Shown: positions 48,826 through 58,679, counted from the first letter of the stretch. The stretch: DNA of 64,000 bases from Micromonospora lupini str. Lupac 08 (GCF_000297395.2 NZ_HF570108.1:1953715-2017714), one strand, 5' to 3'. Numbers and translations are program-made. The notes: generated by a model not told the origin, from the sequence alone.

Positions 48826-51738
48826 ATGATCGTCGGGAGGAGCGACGTCCGCTCCGCTCGGGCGGAGGAGCCGTCGTCCGACGGTGGACCGCGCCTGCAG
48901 ATCATGGGCCCGCTGCGGGTCTGGCGCGGCGGGAACGAGGTTGTCGCGGGTCCGCGTCAGCAACGTCGTCTGTTGGCGGTTCTCCTGGCTCGGGAGGGAC
49001 GGCCCACCAGCACCGACGACCTGCTGGACCTGCTCTGGGGCCCGGAGACGCCGGCCAGCGCGGTGAACGTCATCCACAAATACGTCGCCGCGCTGCGCCG
49101 CCTGCTCGAACCCGATCTGCCCGCGCGTGCCGCCGGGTCCTACCTGCTCCGGCACGGCGACGGATATCTCCTCGCGGCCGGGCCGGAGACACTCGACCTC
49201 GTCGCGTTCCGCCGCGACGTCGCGGCGGCGAAGGTCAGCCTGCGACAGGACCGTCCGGTCGACGCGCTCGAGCACTATCTCGCCGCCCTGGGGCGGTGCC
49301 ACGGTCGGTCCGCCGACGGTCTGGTCGACAGCGCCGTGGCGGCGGCCCTCCTCGCGGGCATCGACGGCGAGTTCTTCGACGCCACCATCGCGGCCGCCGC
49401 GGTGGCCACACGTCTGCGCCAGCCCGCGCGGGTGCTCGCCCCCCTGCGGCTGGCGGCGGAGATGAGCCGGCTCAACGAACCGGTCCACGCGAGCCTCGTG
49501 ACGACCCTCGCCGCGGCCGGCCAGCAGGCCGAGGCGTTGGCGGTCTACGGCGCGATCCGGGCGCGACTGAACGAGGAGCTGGGCATCGATCCCGGCTACC
49601 AACTTCAGGACGCCCAGCGGCGGGCCCTCACCCAGGCGGTCCTGCCACCCGTCGAGGACGCGGCCCTCGCGGTGTCCCGGCCGGCGCCGCTGGTACGCCC
49701 GGCGCAGCTCCCGCCGGACCCACCCCTGTTCGTGGGTCGCGAATCGGAGCTGCTCATCCTGCGCGACCTCGCCGCGGGAATGCGGGCCCCGGGTCGGACC
49801 AGCCCGCTGGTGGTGGCGATGGACGGCATGGGTGGAGTGGGCAAGTCGACGCTCGCCACGCACTTCGCGCACCGGGTGGCCGACGAGTTCGCCGACGGGC
49901 AGCTCTACCTCGATCTGCAGGGTCACCTCGGCGAGGGCGAGAGTGTGTCGGCCGACGAGGCCGTGCGTTCGCTCCTGCACATGGTGGGCGTGCCCGCCGC
50001 CGACGTCCCCGACACGTTCGACGCGCGAATCGGGTTGTACCGCAGCATGACGGCCGGCAAGCACATCCTGTTCCTGCTGGACAACGCCCGCGACGCCGCC
50101 CAGGTACGCCCGCTGCTGCCGAATTCGGCGCAGAGTCTCGTGCTCGTCACCGGCCGGCGGGCGCTCGTCGGTCTCGCCGCGTTCGACGGCGCCCACCTCC
50201 TCCGGGTCGACCTGCCCGACCTTCCGGCGGCCCGTCGGCTGCTCGCCCGTCGACTCACCGGCCTGTCCAACCGGTCGACCGGAGGCGTGGCGTGTGCCGC
50301 CGCGGTCGCCGACGAGATCATCGAGCTGTGCGGCCGGCTCCCGCTGGCGCTGGCCATCCTGGCCGCCCGGATCGCCGCCCGTCCGCGGTTGTCGCTCGCC
50401 ACCATCGCCGCCGAACTGCGCGACGGCGCCCGCCGGCTCGAGGCGTTCCCGGGTGGCCGGGGCCTCACCGATCCGCGTACCGCCTTCTCGTGGTCCTACC
50501 GGCAGCTCAGTCCCGGCGCGGCCCGGCTGTTCCGGCTTCTGTCGGTGGCCCCGCCGTCGGGTGTCACGGCCGAGGCCTGCGTGAGTCTCGTCGACCGCGA
50601 CCCCGACAGCACGCGTGCGGAGCTTGCCGAGCTGATCGAGGCGGCCCTGGTGACCGAGCACCACGATGGCCGGCTCACGTCGCACGTGCTCGTCAAGGCG
50701 TACGCCCACGAGCTGTTCCAGGCGCAGGAACCGGCGGCCGAACGGCAGGCGGCGATCAGCCGCCTGCTGCAGCACTACCTGCACAGCAGTTTCCAGGCAC
50801 AGGTGGCCCTGGACCCGAACCGGCCGCCGATCGAGCCACCGGCGCCGCTGCCCGGTGTGGTCGCGGAGCGGCCGGGCACGTACGACGAGGCCATCGCGTG
50901 GTTCGGCAGCCAGCGGGAGGTGCTCAAGGAGGCGGTGCGTCTCGCCGCCGACGTCGGGTACGGCATCGTGCCGTGGCAGCTCGCCATCGCGATGCAGCAG
51001 TATCTCCAGTGGGCCGGACGCTTCCAGGACTGGGAGGACGTCATGCGGGTCGCGCTGCGCGCGGCACGCGAGCGCCACGACGCCGTCGGGGAGGCGCACG
51101 TCCTGCGCAGCCTGGCCGGCGCGCGGCACTACTTCGGCGCCCACGACGAGGCGCTCGGCCTGCTCGGCGAGGCCGCGCGGATCTACCAGGACCGGGACCT
51201 ACGACTGGAACAGGCGTTGGTGCACAACAACTGTCATCAGGTGTTCAGCGCGCTGAACCAGCATGACCGTGCCCTCGACCACAGCTTGCGGGCGCTGTCC
51301 CTGTTCCGCCTCCTCGACAATCGTCGGGGCGAGATGTCCAGCCTGTTGTTCAGCGGAAAGTCGCTCACCGCCCTGGGCCAGGTCGAGAAGTCGGCCCAGG
51401 CGCTGCGGGAGGCCCTCGATCTCAACCAGCGGATCGGCCGCGCCCACGAGGAGAGCGACATCCGGACCTCCATCGCGGACAACCTGGTCGTGACCGGGCG
51501 GGTCGACGAGGCGGTCGAGCAACTGGAGTTGGCGGCGGACGCGGCCCGACGCGTCGGGAACCGCCCCTCGCAGTTCGACGCGCTACGGCAGATGGCCGAC
51601 GTTCTCATCACCGCCGGTGATCAGCCGGGCGCGCGGCGGGCGTTCGAGCGGGCAGGAGCGGTGCTGCGGGAGTTGCAGGACGGCGGCACCGACGGCATGC
51701 GCGCCTCGGTCACCCGCCTCGCCGCGAAGTTGGCGTGA
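48826..51738 (+). CDS. SARP/AfsR-family transcriptional regulator (BTAD, NB-ARC, TPR)
   Basis: 970 residues; ATG at 48826 with GGAG 8 bases upstream. OmpR-like winged helix at about 22-115 (LQIMGPLRVWRGGNEV), BTAD about 120-270, NB-ARC with Walker A MGGVGKSTLATHFAH near residue 335 and KHILFLLDNARD as Walker B, then helical/TPR repeats from about 640. Second large SARP of the window, divergent from the ECF sigma gene; targets unknown. Confidence 0.92.
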   Translation: MIVGRSDVRSARAEEPSSDGGPRLQIMGPLRVWRGGNEVVAGPRQQRRLLAVLLAREGRPTSTDDLLDLLWGPETPASAVNVIHKYVAALRRLLEPDLPARAAGSYLLRHGDGYLLAAGPETLDLVAFRRDVAAAKVSLRQDRPVDALEHYLAALGRCHGRSADGLVDSAVAAALLAGIDGEFFDATIAAAAVATRLRQPARVLAPLRLAAEMSRLNEPVHASLVTTLAAAGQQAEALAVYGAIRARLNEELGIDPGYQLQDAQRRALTQAVLPPVEDAALAVSRPAPLVRPAQLPPDPPLFVGRESELLILRDLAAGMRAPGRTSPLVVAMDGMGGVGKSTLATHFAHRVADEFADGQLYLDLQGHLGEGESVSADEAVRSLLHMVGVPAADVPDTFDARIGLYRSMTAGKHILFLLDNARDAAQVRPLLPNSAQSLVLVTGRRALVGLAAFDGAHLLRVDLPDLPAARRLLARRLTGLSNRSTGGVACAAAVADEIIELCGRLPLALAILAARIAARPRLSLATIAAELRDGARRLEAFPGGRGLTDPRTAFSWSYRQLSPGAARLFRLLSVAPPSGVTAEACVSLVDRDPDSTRAELAELIEAALVTEHHDGRLTSHVLVKAYAHELFQAQEPAAERQAAISRLLQHYLHSSFQAQVALDPNRPPIEPPAPLPGVVAERPGTYDEAIAWFGSQREVLKEAVRLAADVGYGIVPWQLAIAMQQYLQWAGRFQDWEDVMRVALRAARERHDAVGEAHVLRSLAGARHYFGAHDEALGLLGEAARIYQDRDLRLEQALVHNNCHQVFSALNQHDRALDHSLRALSLFRLLDNRRGEMSSLLFSGKSLTALGQVEKSAQALREALDLNQRIGRAHEESDIRTSIADNLVVTGRVDEAVEQLELAADAARRVGNRPSQFDALRQMADVLITAGDQPGARRAFERAGAVLRELQDGGTDGMRASVTRLAAKLA

Positions 51739-51923
51739 CCGAAGCTGTCCGCTTCGTTCAGGGCCTGGGTCAAAGTCCTCGGTCGAGCCGAGGCGGAGTC
51801 CAGGCGGCGATCCGGCAAGGCGGATACTCGTCCGGACACCGGTGTTGTATCCGGACGAATATCCAAAGCGGCCGGTCGTTGTCCGGGCCCGCCGCAGGTC
51901 GGCCAGGGGCTTTGACCCACGCC
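51739..51923. other. Spacer between convergent genes
   Basis: 185 bases between the SARP gene and the reductase gene. Contains two related strings (GATACTCGTCCGGACACC and GTATCCGGACGAATATCC) that form an imperfect inverted repeat around 51820-51861, a possible terminator. Confidence 0.35.
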
Positions 51924-52907
51924 CTAGCAGGCTCGGTCGTCCGCGACGCGGAGCACGATCTTTCCCCGGGTGTGACCCTGCTCGCCTTCGCGGTGGGCGG
52001 TCGCGACCTCGGCCAGCGCAAGGACCTTGGCGACCTCGACGGTGACGGTGCCCTGCTCGATCAGCGCGGCGATCCGCGCCAACGCCGGACCGTCCGGCTC
52101 GACCAGGAAGCCGGTGACGCGGACTCCGGCGGCGGCCGCGGCCGTGGCCAGCTCCGGCGAGACCCCGGCCGGCACGGCCACCAACAGCCCGCCCGGACGC
52201 AGCGTCTCGACCGACCGGGTGCTGGTGGCGTCGTACGCGTCACCGACCAGATCGAGCACCACGTCGACGTCCCCGACCTCCTTCTCGAAGCGGCCGGTGG
52301 TGTAGTCGACGACCTCGTCGGCACCCAGTTCGGCGAGCCACTGCTGGTTGCGCGGGCCGGCCACCGCGATCACGTACGCGCCCAGGTGCTTGGCGAACTG
52401 CACCGCGAGGTGCCCCACCCCACCGGCAGCAGCAGTGATCAACACCCGCTGCCCCGGCCGCACGCCGGCGGTGTCCACAAGCGCCTGCCACGCGGTCAGC
52501 CCGGCCAGGGGCACCGCAGCCGCCTGCTCGAACGTGCGGCCGGCGGGCATCCGGGCGAACTGCCGCGACGGCGCAGTGACGTACTCGGCGTAACCGCCGC
52601 CGGCCCGCGGGAACCAGGGCATCCCGTAGACCCGGTCGCCCGGGGCCAGGGTGGTGACGCCGAAGCCGACCTCCTCGACCACACCGGCGACGTCCCAGCC
52701 CAGAACGAACGGCGGCGCGCCGAGCACCCCAGCCATGCCGGTGCCACCGCGGGTCTTCCAGTCGACCGGGTTGATCCCGGCGGCGTGCACCCGAACCAAC
52801 ACCTCGGTGGGCAGGGGTACGGGGCGCTCGACGCGCTCGACGGACAGGACCTCGGGACCGCCGAAGGTGTGTTGACGGACCGCGTTCATGGTGTCGTTCT
52901 CGCTCAT
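51924..52907 (-). CDS. NADPH:quinone reductase-like zinc-independent MDR oxidoreductase
   Basis: 327 residues. GroES-like N-terminal domain (VRVHAAGINPVDWKTRGG, VLGWDVAGVVEEVG) and a Rossmann domain with GQRVLITAAAGGVGHLAVQFAKHLGA and ADEVVDYTTGRFEKEV. No zinc-binding cysteines, so a quinone reductase/enoyl reductase type. Divergent from a GlxA-type AraC regulator, which probably controls it. The ATG at 52889 is an alternative start. Confidence 0.9.
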   Translation of the reverse strand: MSENDTMNAVRQHTFGGPEVLSVERVERPVPLPTEVLVRVHAAGINPVDWKTRGGTGMAGVLGAPPFVLGWDVAGVVEEVGFGVTTLAPGDRVYGMPWFPRAGGGYAEYVTAPSRQFARMPAGRTFEQAAAVPLAGLTAWQALVDTAGVRPGQRVLITAAAGGVGHLAVQFAKHLGAYVIAVAGPRNQQWLAELGADEVVDYTTGRFEKEVGDVDVVLDLVGDAYDATSTRSVETLRPGGLLVAVPAGVSPELATAAAAAGVRVTGFLVEPDGPALARIAALIEQGTVTVEVAKVLALAEVATAHREGEQGHTRGKIVLRVADDRAC

Positions 52908-52977
52908 GATCCCAGTCTTCATACCGCGGCCGTGCTTCAACAGTGTCCTTAAAGACGTCGTGCGTAAGATTCGTGCC

Positions 52978-53952
52978 ATGCCCCATCGCGTTGCCGTGCT
53001 CGCCCTCGACGGCGTCATCCCCTTCGATCTCGGCATCCCGGCCCGGGTGCTCAGCGAGGCGCACGACGCGGCCGGCCGGCCGCTCTACGACATCGTCACC
53101 TGCTCCCTCGACGGCACGCAGGTCCACACCAACGCCGGATTCACCATCCAGGTACGGCACGACCGCGACGCGCTCGCCCAGGCCGACACGATCGTGGTCG
53201 CCACCCAGGAGCCGTCCACCGCCATGCTCACCGCCGGCGAGCTCGACCCCCGGGTCGCCGAACTGCTGCAGACCCTGGATCCGGCCACCCGCGTGGTGAG
53301 CACCTGCACATCGGCGTTCAACCTCGCCGCAGCCGGTCTTCTCGACGGGCTCGCCGCGACCACCCATTGGGCGCTGAGCGACCGGTTCGCCGCGCTGTTC
53401 CCCGCCGTCGAGGTACGGCCGGATGTGCTGTTCGTAGACGCCGGTCGTGTCCTGACCTCGGCGGGAGCGGCGGCCGGTATCGACCTGTTTCTGCACATCG
53501 TGCGCACCGACCACGGCGCGTCGATCGCCAACGATGCCGCCCGCCGCTGCGTCGTGGCCCCTTGGCGAGACGGCGGCCAGGCCCAGTTCATCGCCCATCC
53601 GACTCTGCCCGCGTCGTCGGCGGGAACCGGCCCGACCCGGGCGTGGGCGCTGGCTCGGCTGGACCAGCCACTTTCCCTGGCCGATCTGGCCGGGCACGCC
53701 ACCATGACGAAGCGGACCTTCAGCCGGCACTTCGTCGCCGAGATGGGCGTGACACCGTTGCAGTGGCTGATCGCCCGGCGCATCGACCGCGCCCGAACCC
53801 TGCTGGAGAGCACCGACCTGCCGGTGGAACGGATCGCCACCGAGGCAGGCTTCGGCAGCGCCACTCTGCTGCGACAACACATGCACGCGGCGCTGAGAGT
53901 CACGCCGCAGCACTACCGACGCACGTTTCAGGCCCCGGTCCCGAAGACCTGA
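52978..53952 (+). CDS. GlxA-family AraC regulator (DJ-1/PfpI plus AraC HTH)
   Basis: 324 residues. N-terminal DJ-1/PfpI-like domain (VAVLALDGVIPFDLGIPARVL; the nucleophile-elbow region reads VVSTCTSAFNLAAAGLLDG) and C-terminal AraC double HTH (LADLAGHATMTKRTFSRHF ... RIATEAGFGSATLLRQHM). Regulators of this group often act on the divergently transcribed oxidoreductase; the 70-base intergenic region has TGTCCTTAAAGACG, a possible site. Confidence 0.92.
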   Translation: MPHRVAVLALDGVIPFDLGIPARVLSEAHDAAGRPLYDIVTCSLDGTQVHTNAGFTIQVRHDRDALAQADTIVVATQEPSTAMLTAGELDPRVAELLQTLDPATRVVSTCTSAFNLAAAGLLDGLAATTHWALSDRFAALFPAVEVRPDVLFVDAGRVLTSAGAAAGIDLFLHIVRTDHGASIANDAARRCVVAPWRDGGQAQFIAHPTLPASSAGTGPTRAWALARLDQPLSLADLAGHATMTKRTFSRHFVAEMGVTPLQWLIARRIDRARTLLESTDLPVERIATEAGFGSATLLRQHMHAALRVTPQHYRRTFQAPVPKT

Positions 53953-54173
53953 CCGGCGAAGCCGGCGTTGATTCCCCGCAGGGACAAGGGGAACCGCCTA
54001 CATCTCGACGTTGATGTTGCCGTCTCGGAACCTGCCACTACCGACGACACGGCTACCCCTGACCAACTGCCGTTGCAGTACTGGGTGCGGGTTTGCCGTG
54101 CCGGGTCCGGGGAAGCCGAATTTCCCGTTCGTGGCCCCCAGCGCCCCGACACCAGTGCGGATGAGGAGTGCCC
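53953..54173. other. Intergenic region
   Basis: 221 bases. One frame contains NRLHLDVDVAVSEPA, a short string like part of glyoxalase/VOC proteins, but it is too short to call. No terminator or RNA seen. Confidence 0.2.
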
Positions 54174-55382
54174 ATGAAGGCTGTCGTCTATCACGGCATC
54201 GGCGACATTCGCGTCGACGACGTGCCGGAGCCCCGCATCGAACAGCCCACGGACGCGATCGTGCGAATCACCACGGCCGCGATCTGCGGGACCGACCTGC
54301 ACTTCGTACGCGGCACGATGTCCGGGATGAAGCCGGGGAAGGTGCTCGGCCATGAGGGCGTCGGGGTGGTCGAGGAGGTGGGCACGCAGATCCACAGCTT
54401 CAAGCCGGGCGACCGGGTGGTGATCTCGGCGGTGCTGGGCTGCGGATCCTGCGGCTACTGCCGCCGGGGCCTCTTCGCGCAGTGCGACAACGCCAACCCG
54501 TACGGGCCGCGCTCCGGCACCGCCTCGTTCGGCTCACCTGAGGCGCAGGGCCCGTTCAACGGCTTGCAGGCCGAGTACGCCCGGGTCCCCTTCGCGCACA
54601 CCAACCTGGTCCGCCTCCCGGAGAACGTCACCGAGGCGCAGGCGATCACCCTGTCCGACATCTATCCCACCGGCTACTTCGGGGCGGTGCTCGCCGACGC
54701 CAGCGACGGCAAGATCGTCACCGTCTGGGGTTGTGGCCCGGTGGGTCAGTTCGCCGTCCTCTCCGCGTACCAGCGCGGCGCGTCCCGGGTGATCGCGATC
54801 GACGGGCACGCCGACCGGCTGGAACACGCCCGTCGGCGCGGGGCAGAGGTGATCAACTTCAACGAGGTCGACCCCGTCGTCGCGATCATGGAGTTGACGG
54901 ACGGTATCGGGGCCGACTGCGCCATCGACGCCGTCGGAGTGGACGGTGAGAGCCCGAAGTCGGGGCCCGCCGCCGGTCGGGACGACGAGCGCAACGCCGA
55001 GGACCAGCGCACGATCTCCCCGAATCTCGACAGCCGGGGCCAGGATGGACACTGGAAGCCGGGTGACGCGCCGAGCCAGGCACAGACCTGGGCGGCCGAG
55101 AGCCTCGCGAAGGTGGGCACGCTCGGGATCGTCGGGGTCTATCCGCCCACCGACCGATTTTTCCCGATCGGCACCACCATGGCCCGCAACCTGACCGTCC
55201 GCGCCGGCAACGGCAACCACCCCAGGTACATCCCGAAGCTGCTGGACATGGTCGCGTCCGGTCAGGTCCGTCCGGAGGACGTCGTGACCGAGCACGAGCC
55301 GCTCACGGACGCGATCGGGGCGTACCGCGAATTCGATCTGCGCAGCCCCGGCTGGCTGAAGGTCGCTCTGCAGGCCACCTGA
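54174..55382 (+). CDS. Zinc-dependent alcohol dehydrogenase (formaldehyde dehydrogenase-like)
   Basis: 402 residues; ATG at 54174 with GAGGAG 5 bases upstream. Catalytic zinc ligands in AAICGTDLHFVRG and GHEGVGVVEEVG, structural zinc-type cysteines in GCGSCGYCRRGLFAQC, NAD-binding VWGCGPVGQFAVLSAYQRGA. An insertion (about 260-310, polar) as in glutathione-independent formaldehyde dehydrogenases. Oxidises an alcohol or aldehyde; substrate uncertain. Confidence 0.9.
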   Translation: MKAVVYHGIGDIRVDDVPEPRIEQPTDAIVRITTAAICGTDLHFVRGTMSGMKPGKVLGHEGVGVVEEVGTQIHSFKPGDRVVISAVLGCGSCGYCRRGLFAQCDNANPYGPRSGTASFGSPEAQGPFNGLQAEYARVPFAHTNLVRLPENVTEAQAITLSDIYPTGYFGAVLADASDGKIVTVWGCGPVGQFAVLSAYQRGASRVIAIDGHADRLEHARRRGAEVINFNEVDPVVAIMELTDGIGADCAIDAVGVDGESPKSGPAAGRDDERNAEDQRTISPNLDSRGQDGHWKPGDAPSQAQTWAAESLAKVGTLGIVGVYPPTDRFFPIGTTMARNLTVRAGNGNHPRYIPKLLDMVASGQVRPEDVVTEHEPLTDAIGAYREFDLRSPGWLKVALQAT

Positions 55383-55498
55383 GCCCACGTGTGACGACGG
55401 CGGCGACACCGGGCCTGAACCGATCGCGGACCCGCTCCGTGTGAGTGGCGAACGGCTTCCGGACCTCCTGGAAGCCGGGTGATCGCTGGAGAAACCCG

Positions 55499-56416
55499 AT
55501 GATGCGCAACCACGTGACTCCCCTCATCGCCGTGCTGGCCGTCGGCGCGGCGACCCTCACGGCGTGCGGCTCGAGCCAGGTGCCGCCAGGTCCGGCCCGG
55601 GCCGCCGACCTGGGCGGCAGCCCGGCCGCGTCCCCGACGGGCGGGGCCGGCGTCGCCCTCCTGCCCGGCACCGCGAAGTCCAACAACGCGGCGGCCGGCA
55701 CCGGCGACTGGGCGACGCCCAACGGCGGGGTCGCCACCGGAGACGCTCGCGAATCCGCAGAGCGTTGGGTCCAGGTGACGGCGGGCAAGGCGGGCAAGCT
55801 CGACCCGGTCGTGGTCAACGGCGCCGGGCTGACCCTGTACCGCTTCGACAAGGACAGCAACAAGCCGCCGGTCTCGAACTGCGACGGCGACTGCGCCGCC
55901 ACCTGGCCGCCGGTCACCGTCGCTCCCGCCGGCAAGGTCTTCGTCGCCGGGGTCAAGGCGGCGGACGTCGGCACGATCCCGCGCCCGGACGGCACCCGGC
56001 AGGTCGCCATCGGCGGCTGGCCGGTCTACCGGTTCGCCAAGGACACCAAGCCTGGTGACACCAACGGTCAGGGTGTCGGCACCACCTGGTTCGGCGTGAC
56101 CCCGACCGGCGGGAAGGCAGGCGTGTCCGGTGGCGAGGGGTCCGCGCCGGCCGCCTCGCCGGCGCCGCCGGCCACGAGCGCGGTCCTCTTCGACGACCCC
56201 AACTTCGGCGACGGCGCCGGCTCGCAGGGCGTCGCCGGCACCGGCTGCCGGAACCTGAGCCGGCCGGGCGTCTCCTCCTCCGTGGCGGCCCCCGGCTCGC
56301 TCAAGCTCTGGGCCGGCCCGGACTGCACCGGCCGCTCGAAGGTGATCAACGGGGACGTCGCCGATCTGGAGACGGTCGGCTTCGACAACGCGGTCGTCTC
56401 GGTCCGCCTGGGCTGA
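55499..56416 (+). CDS. Lipoprotein with COG4315/Lipoprotein_15-type repeats
   Basis: 305 residues. Lipobox LTACGS makes Cys23-24 the lipidated residue. Two copies of the secreted repeat (LTLYRFDKDSNKPPVSNCDGDCAATWPPV and GWPVYRFAKDTKPGDTNGQG) as in PF03640. A C-terminal beta/gamma-crystallin-like segment (VLFDDPNFGDGAG, CRNLSRPGVSSSV, LWAGPDCTG) follows. GGAG lies 7 bases before the ATG (ATGATG). Convergent with, and probably functionally linked to, the following anti-sigma/sigma pair. Confidence 0.87.
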   Translation: MMRNHVTPLIAVLAVGAATLTACGSSQVPPGPARAADLGGSPAASPTGGAGVALLPGTAKSNNAAAGTGDWATPNGGVATGDARESAERWVQVTAGKAGKLDPVVVNGAGLTLYRFDKDSNKPPVSNCDGDCAATWPPVTVAPAGKVFVAGVKAADVGTIPRPDGTRQVAIGGWPVYRFAKDTKPGDTNGQGVGTTWFGVTPTGGKAGVSGGEGSAPAASPAPPATSAVLFDDPNFGDGAGSQGVAGTGCRNLSRPGVSSSVAAPGSLKLWAGPDCTGRSKVINGDVADLETVGFDNAVVSVRLG

Positions 56417-56434
56417 CCCGGGACGACAGGCCTC

Positions 56435-56465
56435 GCGCCGGCTCAGCCACTGGCTGGGCCGGCGC
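56435..56465. terminator. Terminator hairpin between convergent genes
   Basis: 14-bp stem GCGCCGGCTCAGCC / GGCTGGGCCGGCGC (one G-U) with loop ACT. Confidence 0.7.
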
Positions 56466-56572
56466 ACTGCTGTCCGCTGGCCGCCGGGCCCGACGAAGAC
56501 GCTGTCCGTGCCGCGTTCGTCGGCGTTCGGCTGGCCGCTCGCCGGCCGGGCCGGGGTCGCGGGTGGCCGTCG

Positions 56573-57295
56573 CTAGAGCTTCGCGCTGACGTACGCCATG
56601 CCGTCGGTGGTCTCCACCCGGACACTGTCGATCTCGGCCACGTCGATCAGGGCACTGCCGTCGAGGGTGACCCCCTCGGCGGCCCCGCGCTCCGACACCA
56701 GCCAGCCGCCCGCCAGCACCGTGCTGCCGTCTCTGGCCACGACCAGGAGGCGACAGCGCTGGCCCTGCGGGATGCCGGAGACCGTGGCCCGGACGCGTAC
56801 CCAGCCGGTGGCCGGCTGCACGGCCACGGCCAGACGGGCGCCGGTGACCGGGTCGGAGGCGCTTGTGGAACGGGCCGGACGGTCGGCCGCGACGCTCGGG
56901 GTCGCCGGCTCCGGCTGCGCGGTGGCGTCCTTCGCCGGGTCGTTCGCGGGGCCGAGGACGACACCGCCGAGGACGGCGGAGGCGACGACCGCCGCCGCGA
57001 CACCGGTCAGTGCGTGCCGGCGGCGTCGCTGGTCGCCGGCCTCGCCGCGGATCTGTCGCAGGGTGCGCTGCCACAGGAGATCGCCGTCCTCAGGCGGGCC
57101 GTCGAGCAGCATCACGTCGGGTACGTTCCCGAGCGCGTCCGCCCACGTCCGCAGCGACTCGACCTCGGCCCGGCACCGGGCACAACCCGCCAGATGCTCC
57201 TCGGCGCGGCGGGTCGCCTCCGGGTCGAGTGCCCCCAGCAGGTAGCCGCCGATGTCGAGCTGGTCGACGTGCGGCGATGAGCTGTCGGATGTCAT
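56573..57295 (-). CDS. Anti-sigma factor (RsK/RskA-like) with zinc-finger N-terminus
   Basis: 240 residues. N-terminal anti-sigma domain with HLAGCARCRAEV (HxxxCxxC), one membrane segment at about 97-115 (ALTGVAAAVVASAVLGGVVLG), and an extracytoplasmic RskA-like C-terminal domain (SALIDVAEIDSVRVETTDG). Overlaps the sigma gene by 4 bases. Holds the sigma factor at the membrane until signal-dependent proteolysis. Confidence 0.9.
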   Translation of the reverse strand: MTSDSSSPHVDQLDIGGYLLGALDPEATRRAEEHLAGCARCRAEVESLRTWADALGNVPDVMLLDGPPEDGDLLWQRTLRQIRGEAGDQRRRRHALTGVAAAVVASAVLGGVVLGPANDPAKDATAQPEPATPSVAADRPARSTSASDPVTGARLAVAVQPATGWVRVRATVSGIPQGQRCRLLVVARDGSTVLAGGWLVSERGAAEGVTLDGSALIDVAEIDSVRVETTDGMAYVSAKL

Positions 57296-57840
57296 GAGGC
57301 AGGCCGTTCCACCCCGGCGGGACGCTCGGCGAGATCGCGGAGTGCCCGGAGTGCGTAGTAGGAGCGTGACTTCACGGTGCCCGGTGGGATGCCGAGTGCC
57401 TGGGCGGCTTCCGCGACTGTACTCCCGCGCAGGTACACCTGCTCAAGCACCTGACGGTGGTCCGGGGACAGGCGACTGAGCGCGTCCGTCACCACGATCG
57501 AGGTCACCACCTGGTCGGCGTGGTCACGTTCGACAGCCGTCTCCGTCGGACCCTCCGGCACCTCGGGTGGCCGCGCGTTCCGGGCGCGTACGGTGTCGGT
57601 CACGATGTTGCGGACGACAGTCAGCAGCCAGCCGCGCACCGAGCCCTTGCCGTTGACGAGGCTGTCGGGATGCCGCCACGCGCGCACCAGCGCCTCCTGG
57701 ACGACGTCCTCCGCGGCCGCGCGGTCCCGGGTCAACTGTGTCGCGTAGGCGAGCATCGCGCGTCCGTGCTCCTCGAATATGGACCGGACCAGTGCCTCGC
57801 CTGCCACCTCGCGCCGACGAACAGGTCCCGATCCCGCCAT
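57292..57840 (-). CDS. ECF sigma factor (SigK/SigL-like)
   Basis: 182 residues. Region 2: FEEHGRAMLAYATQLTRDRAAAEDVVQEALVRAWRHP; region 4: LSPDHRQVLEQVYLRGSTVAEAAQALGIPPGTVKSRSYYALRALRD. ATG at 57840 chosen because an upstream stretch is basic and non-conserved. Likely target: the lipoprotein gene nearby and its own promoter. Confidence 0.92.
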   Translation of the reverse strand: MAGSGPVRRREVAGEALVRSIFEEHGRAMLAYATQLTRDRAAAEDVVQEALVRAWRHPDSLVNGKGSVRGWLLTVVRNIVTDTVRARNARPPEVPEGPTETAVERDHADQVVTSIVVTDALSRLSPDHRQVLEQVYLRGSTVAEAAQALGIPPGTVKSRSYYALRALRDLAERPAGVERPAS

Positions 57841-58061
57841 AACTACCACCCTTTGCTGACCCTTGCGTCGCCGGCGTTGTCGCCGAGTGCCCACGGGTTC
57901 TCAGGATGCACGCGCCGTTCTCCGCGCTTGTTGATCTACAGAGGATTTGTCTGTTGACCCACGTCGAGGCCGAATCGAGACGTTGACAGCCTTCATCACG
58001 TGCTCGACGGCCGGTCACCGCTGGGCTCGGACGACACGTCCGAGCCCAGCGCGGTGCGGCG

Positions 58062-58679
58062 CTACCGGGTCGACGGCGACGCGTCGCCGCCCTGCGGGTC
58101 GCCGGCGACGACGACCTCGCGCAGCGCGTCGCCGCCCTGCGGGTCGCCCTCGACGACGACGTCGCGCAGCGCGTCGGCGAACAGGCGCATGGCACGGTGC
58201 CCGCCCGGGTTCAGCAGCACGTCGACGCCGTCGGGGAGCAGCGTCAGCAACTCGTCCAGGTCGACCTGCCGCCAGCCGGCCGCGTCCACCCGGGCCTGGT
58301 CCGCGGTGCCGGTCGCGACGAGCACACAGGGGACGTCGTCCGGCGCCGACGCCACGATGACGTCACCCACGCTGTCCAGCGCGACGTCCACCAGGCTGTC
58401 CCGCAGCGCCAGGAGCACCGCGTCGACACCGGCGCGACCGGTGGCGACAAGCCTCGCCGCGGCGTCCACCGGACTCGTGGGCGCCTCCGGATCCTCCGGC
58501 TGATACAGGGGGTTGGGCGTGAACCGGCCGACGACGCCGTCCGGCTCCACCAGCCAGCCACCGACGATGGCCTCCACCGGGGGCACCTGCGCCGCGCCCT
58601 CGTCGGCGGGCTCGGTCCACCCCGCGTCCGTCAACAGCATCCAGTTCCGCTGGCGTACGCCCTGGTCCTGCTCGTTCAT
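58062..58679 (-). CDS. Type VII secretion system-associated protein (SseB-like)
   Basis: 205 residues. VEAIVGGWLVEPDGVVGRFTPNPLYQPEDPEAPTSPVDA is the signature block of the T7SS-associated family found beside actinomycete ESX-like loci, followed by an SseB-like region (VPCVLVATGTADQARVDAAGWRQVDLDELLTLLP). The C-terminus carries a tandem duplication of 15 residues (DALREVVVAGDPQGG). Its ATG overlaps the stop of the upstream effector by 4 bases, so it may act as chaperone or immunity partner. Confidence 0.82.
   Translation of the reverse strand: MNEQDQGVRQRNWMLLTDAGWTEPADEGAAQVPPVEAIVGGWLVEPDGVVGRFTPNPLYQPEDPEAPTSPVDAAARLVATGRAGVDAVLLALRDSLVDVALDSVGDVIVASAPDDVPCVLVATGTADQARVDAAGWRQVDLDELLTLLPDGVDVLLNPGGHRAMRLFADALRDVVVEGDPQGGDALREVVVAGDPQGGDASPSTR
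58081..58170 (-). repeat. 45-bp tandem duplication
   Basis: Two adjacent copies (58081-58125 and 58126-58170) differing at a few bases, in frame within the C-terminus of the T7SS-associated protein gene. Confidence 0.8.

Noticed and set aside
53968..54177. Possible VOC/glyoxalase fragment (NRLHLDVDV)
   Set aside because: Only about ten residues resemble the family and no further homology is visible; could be chance.
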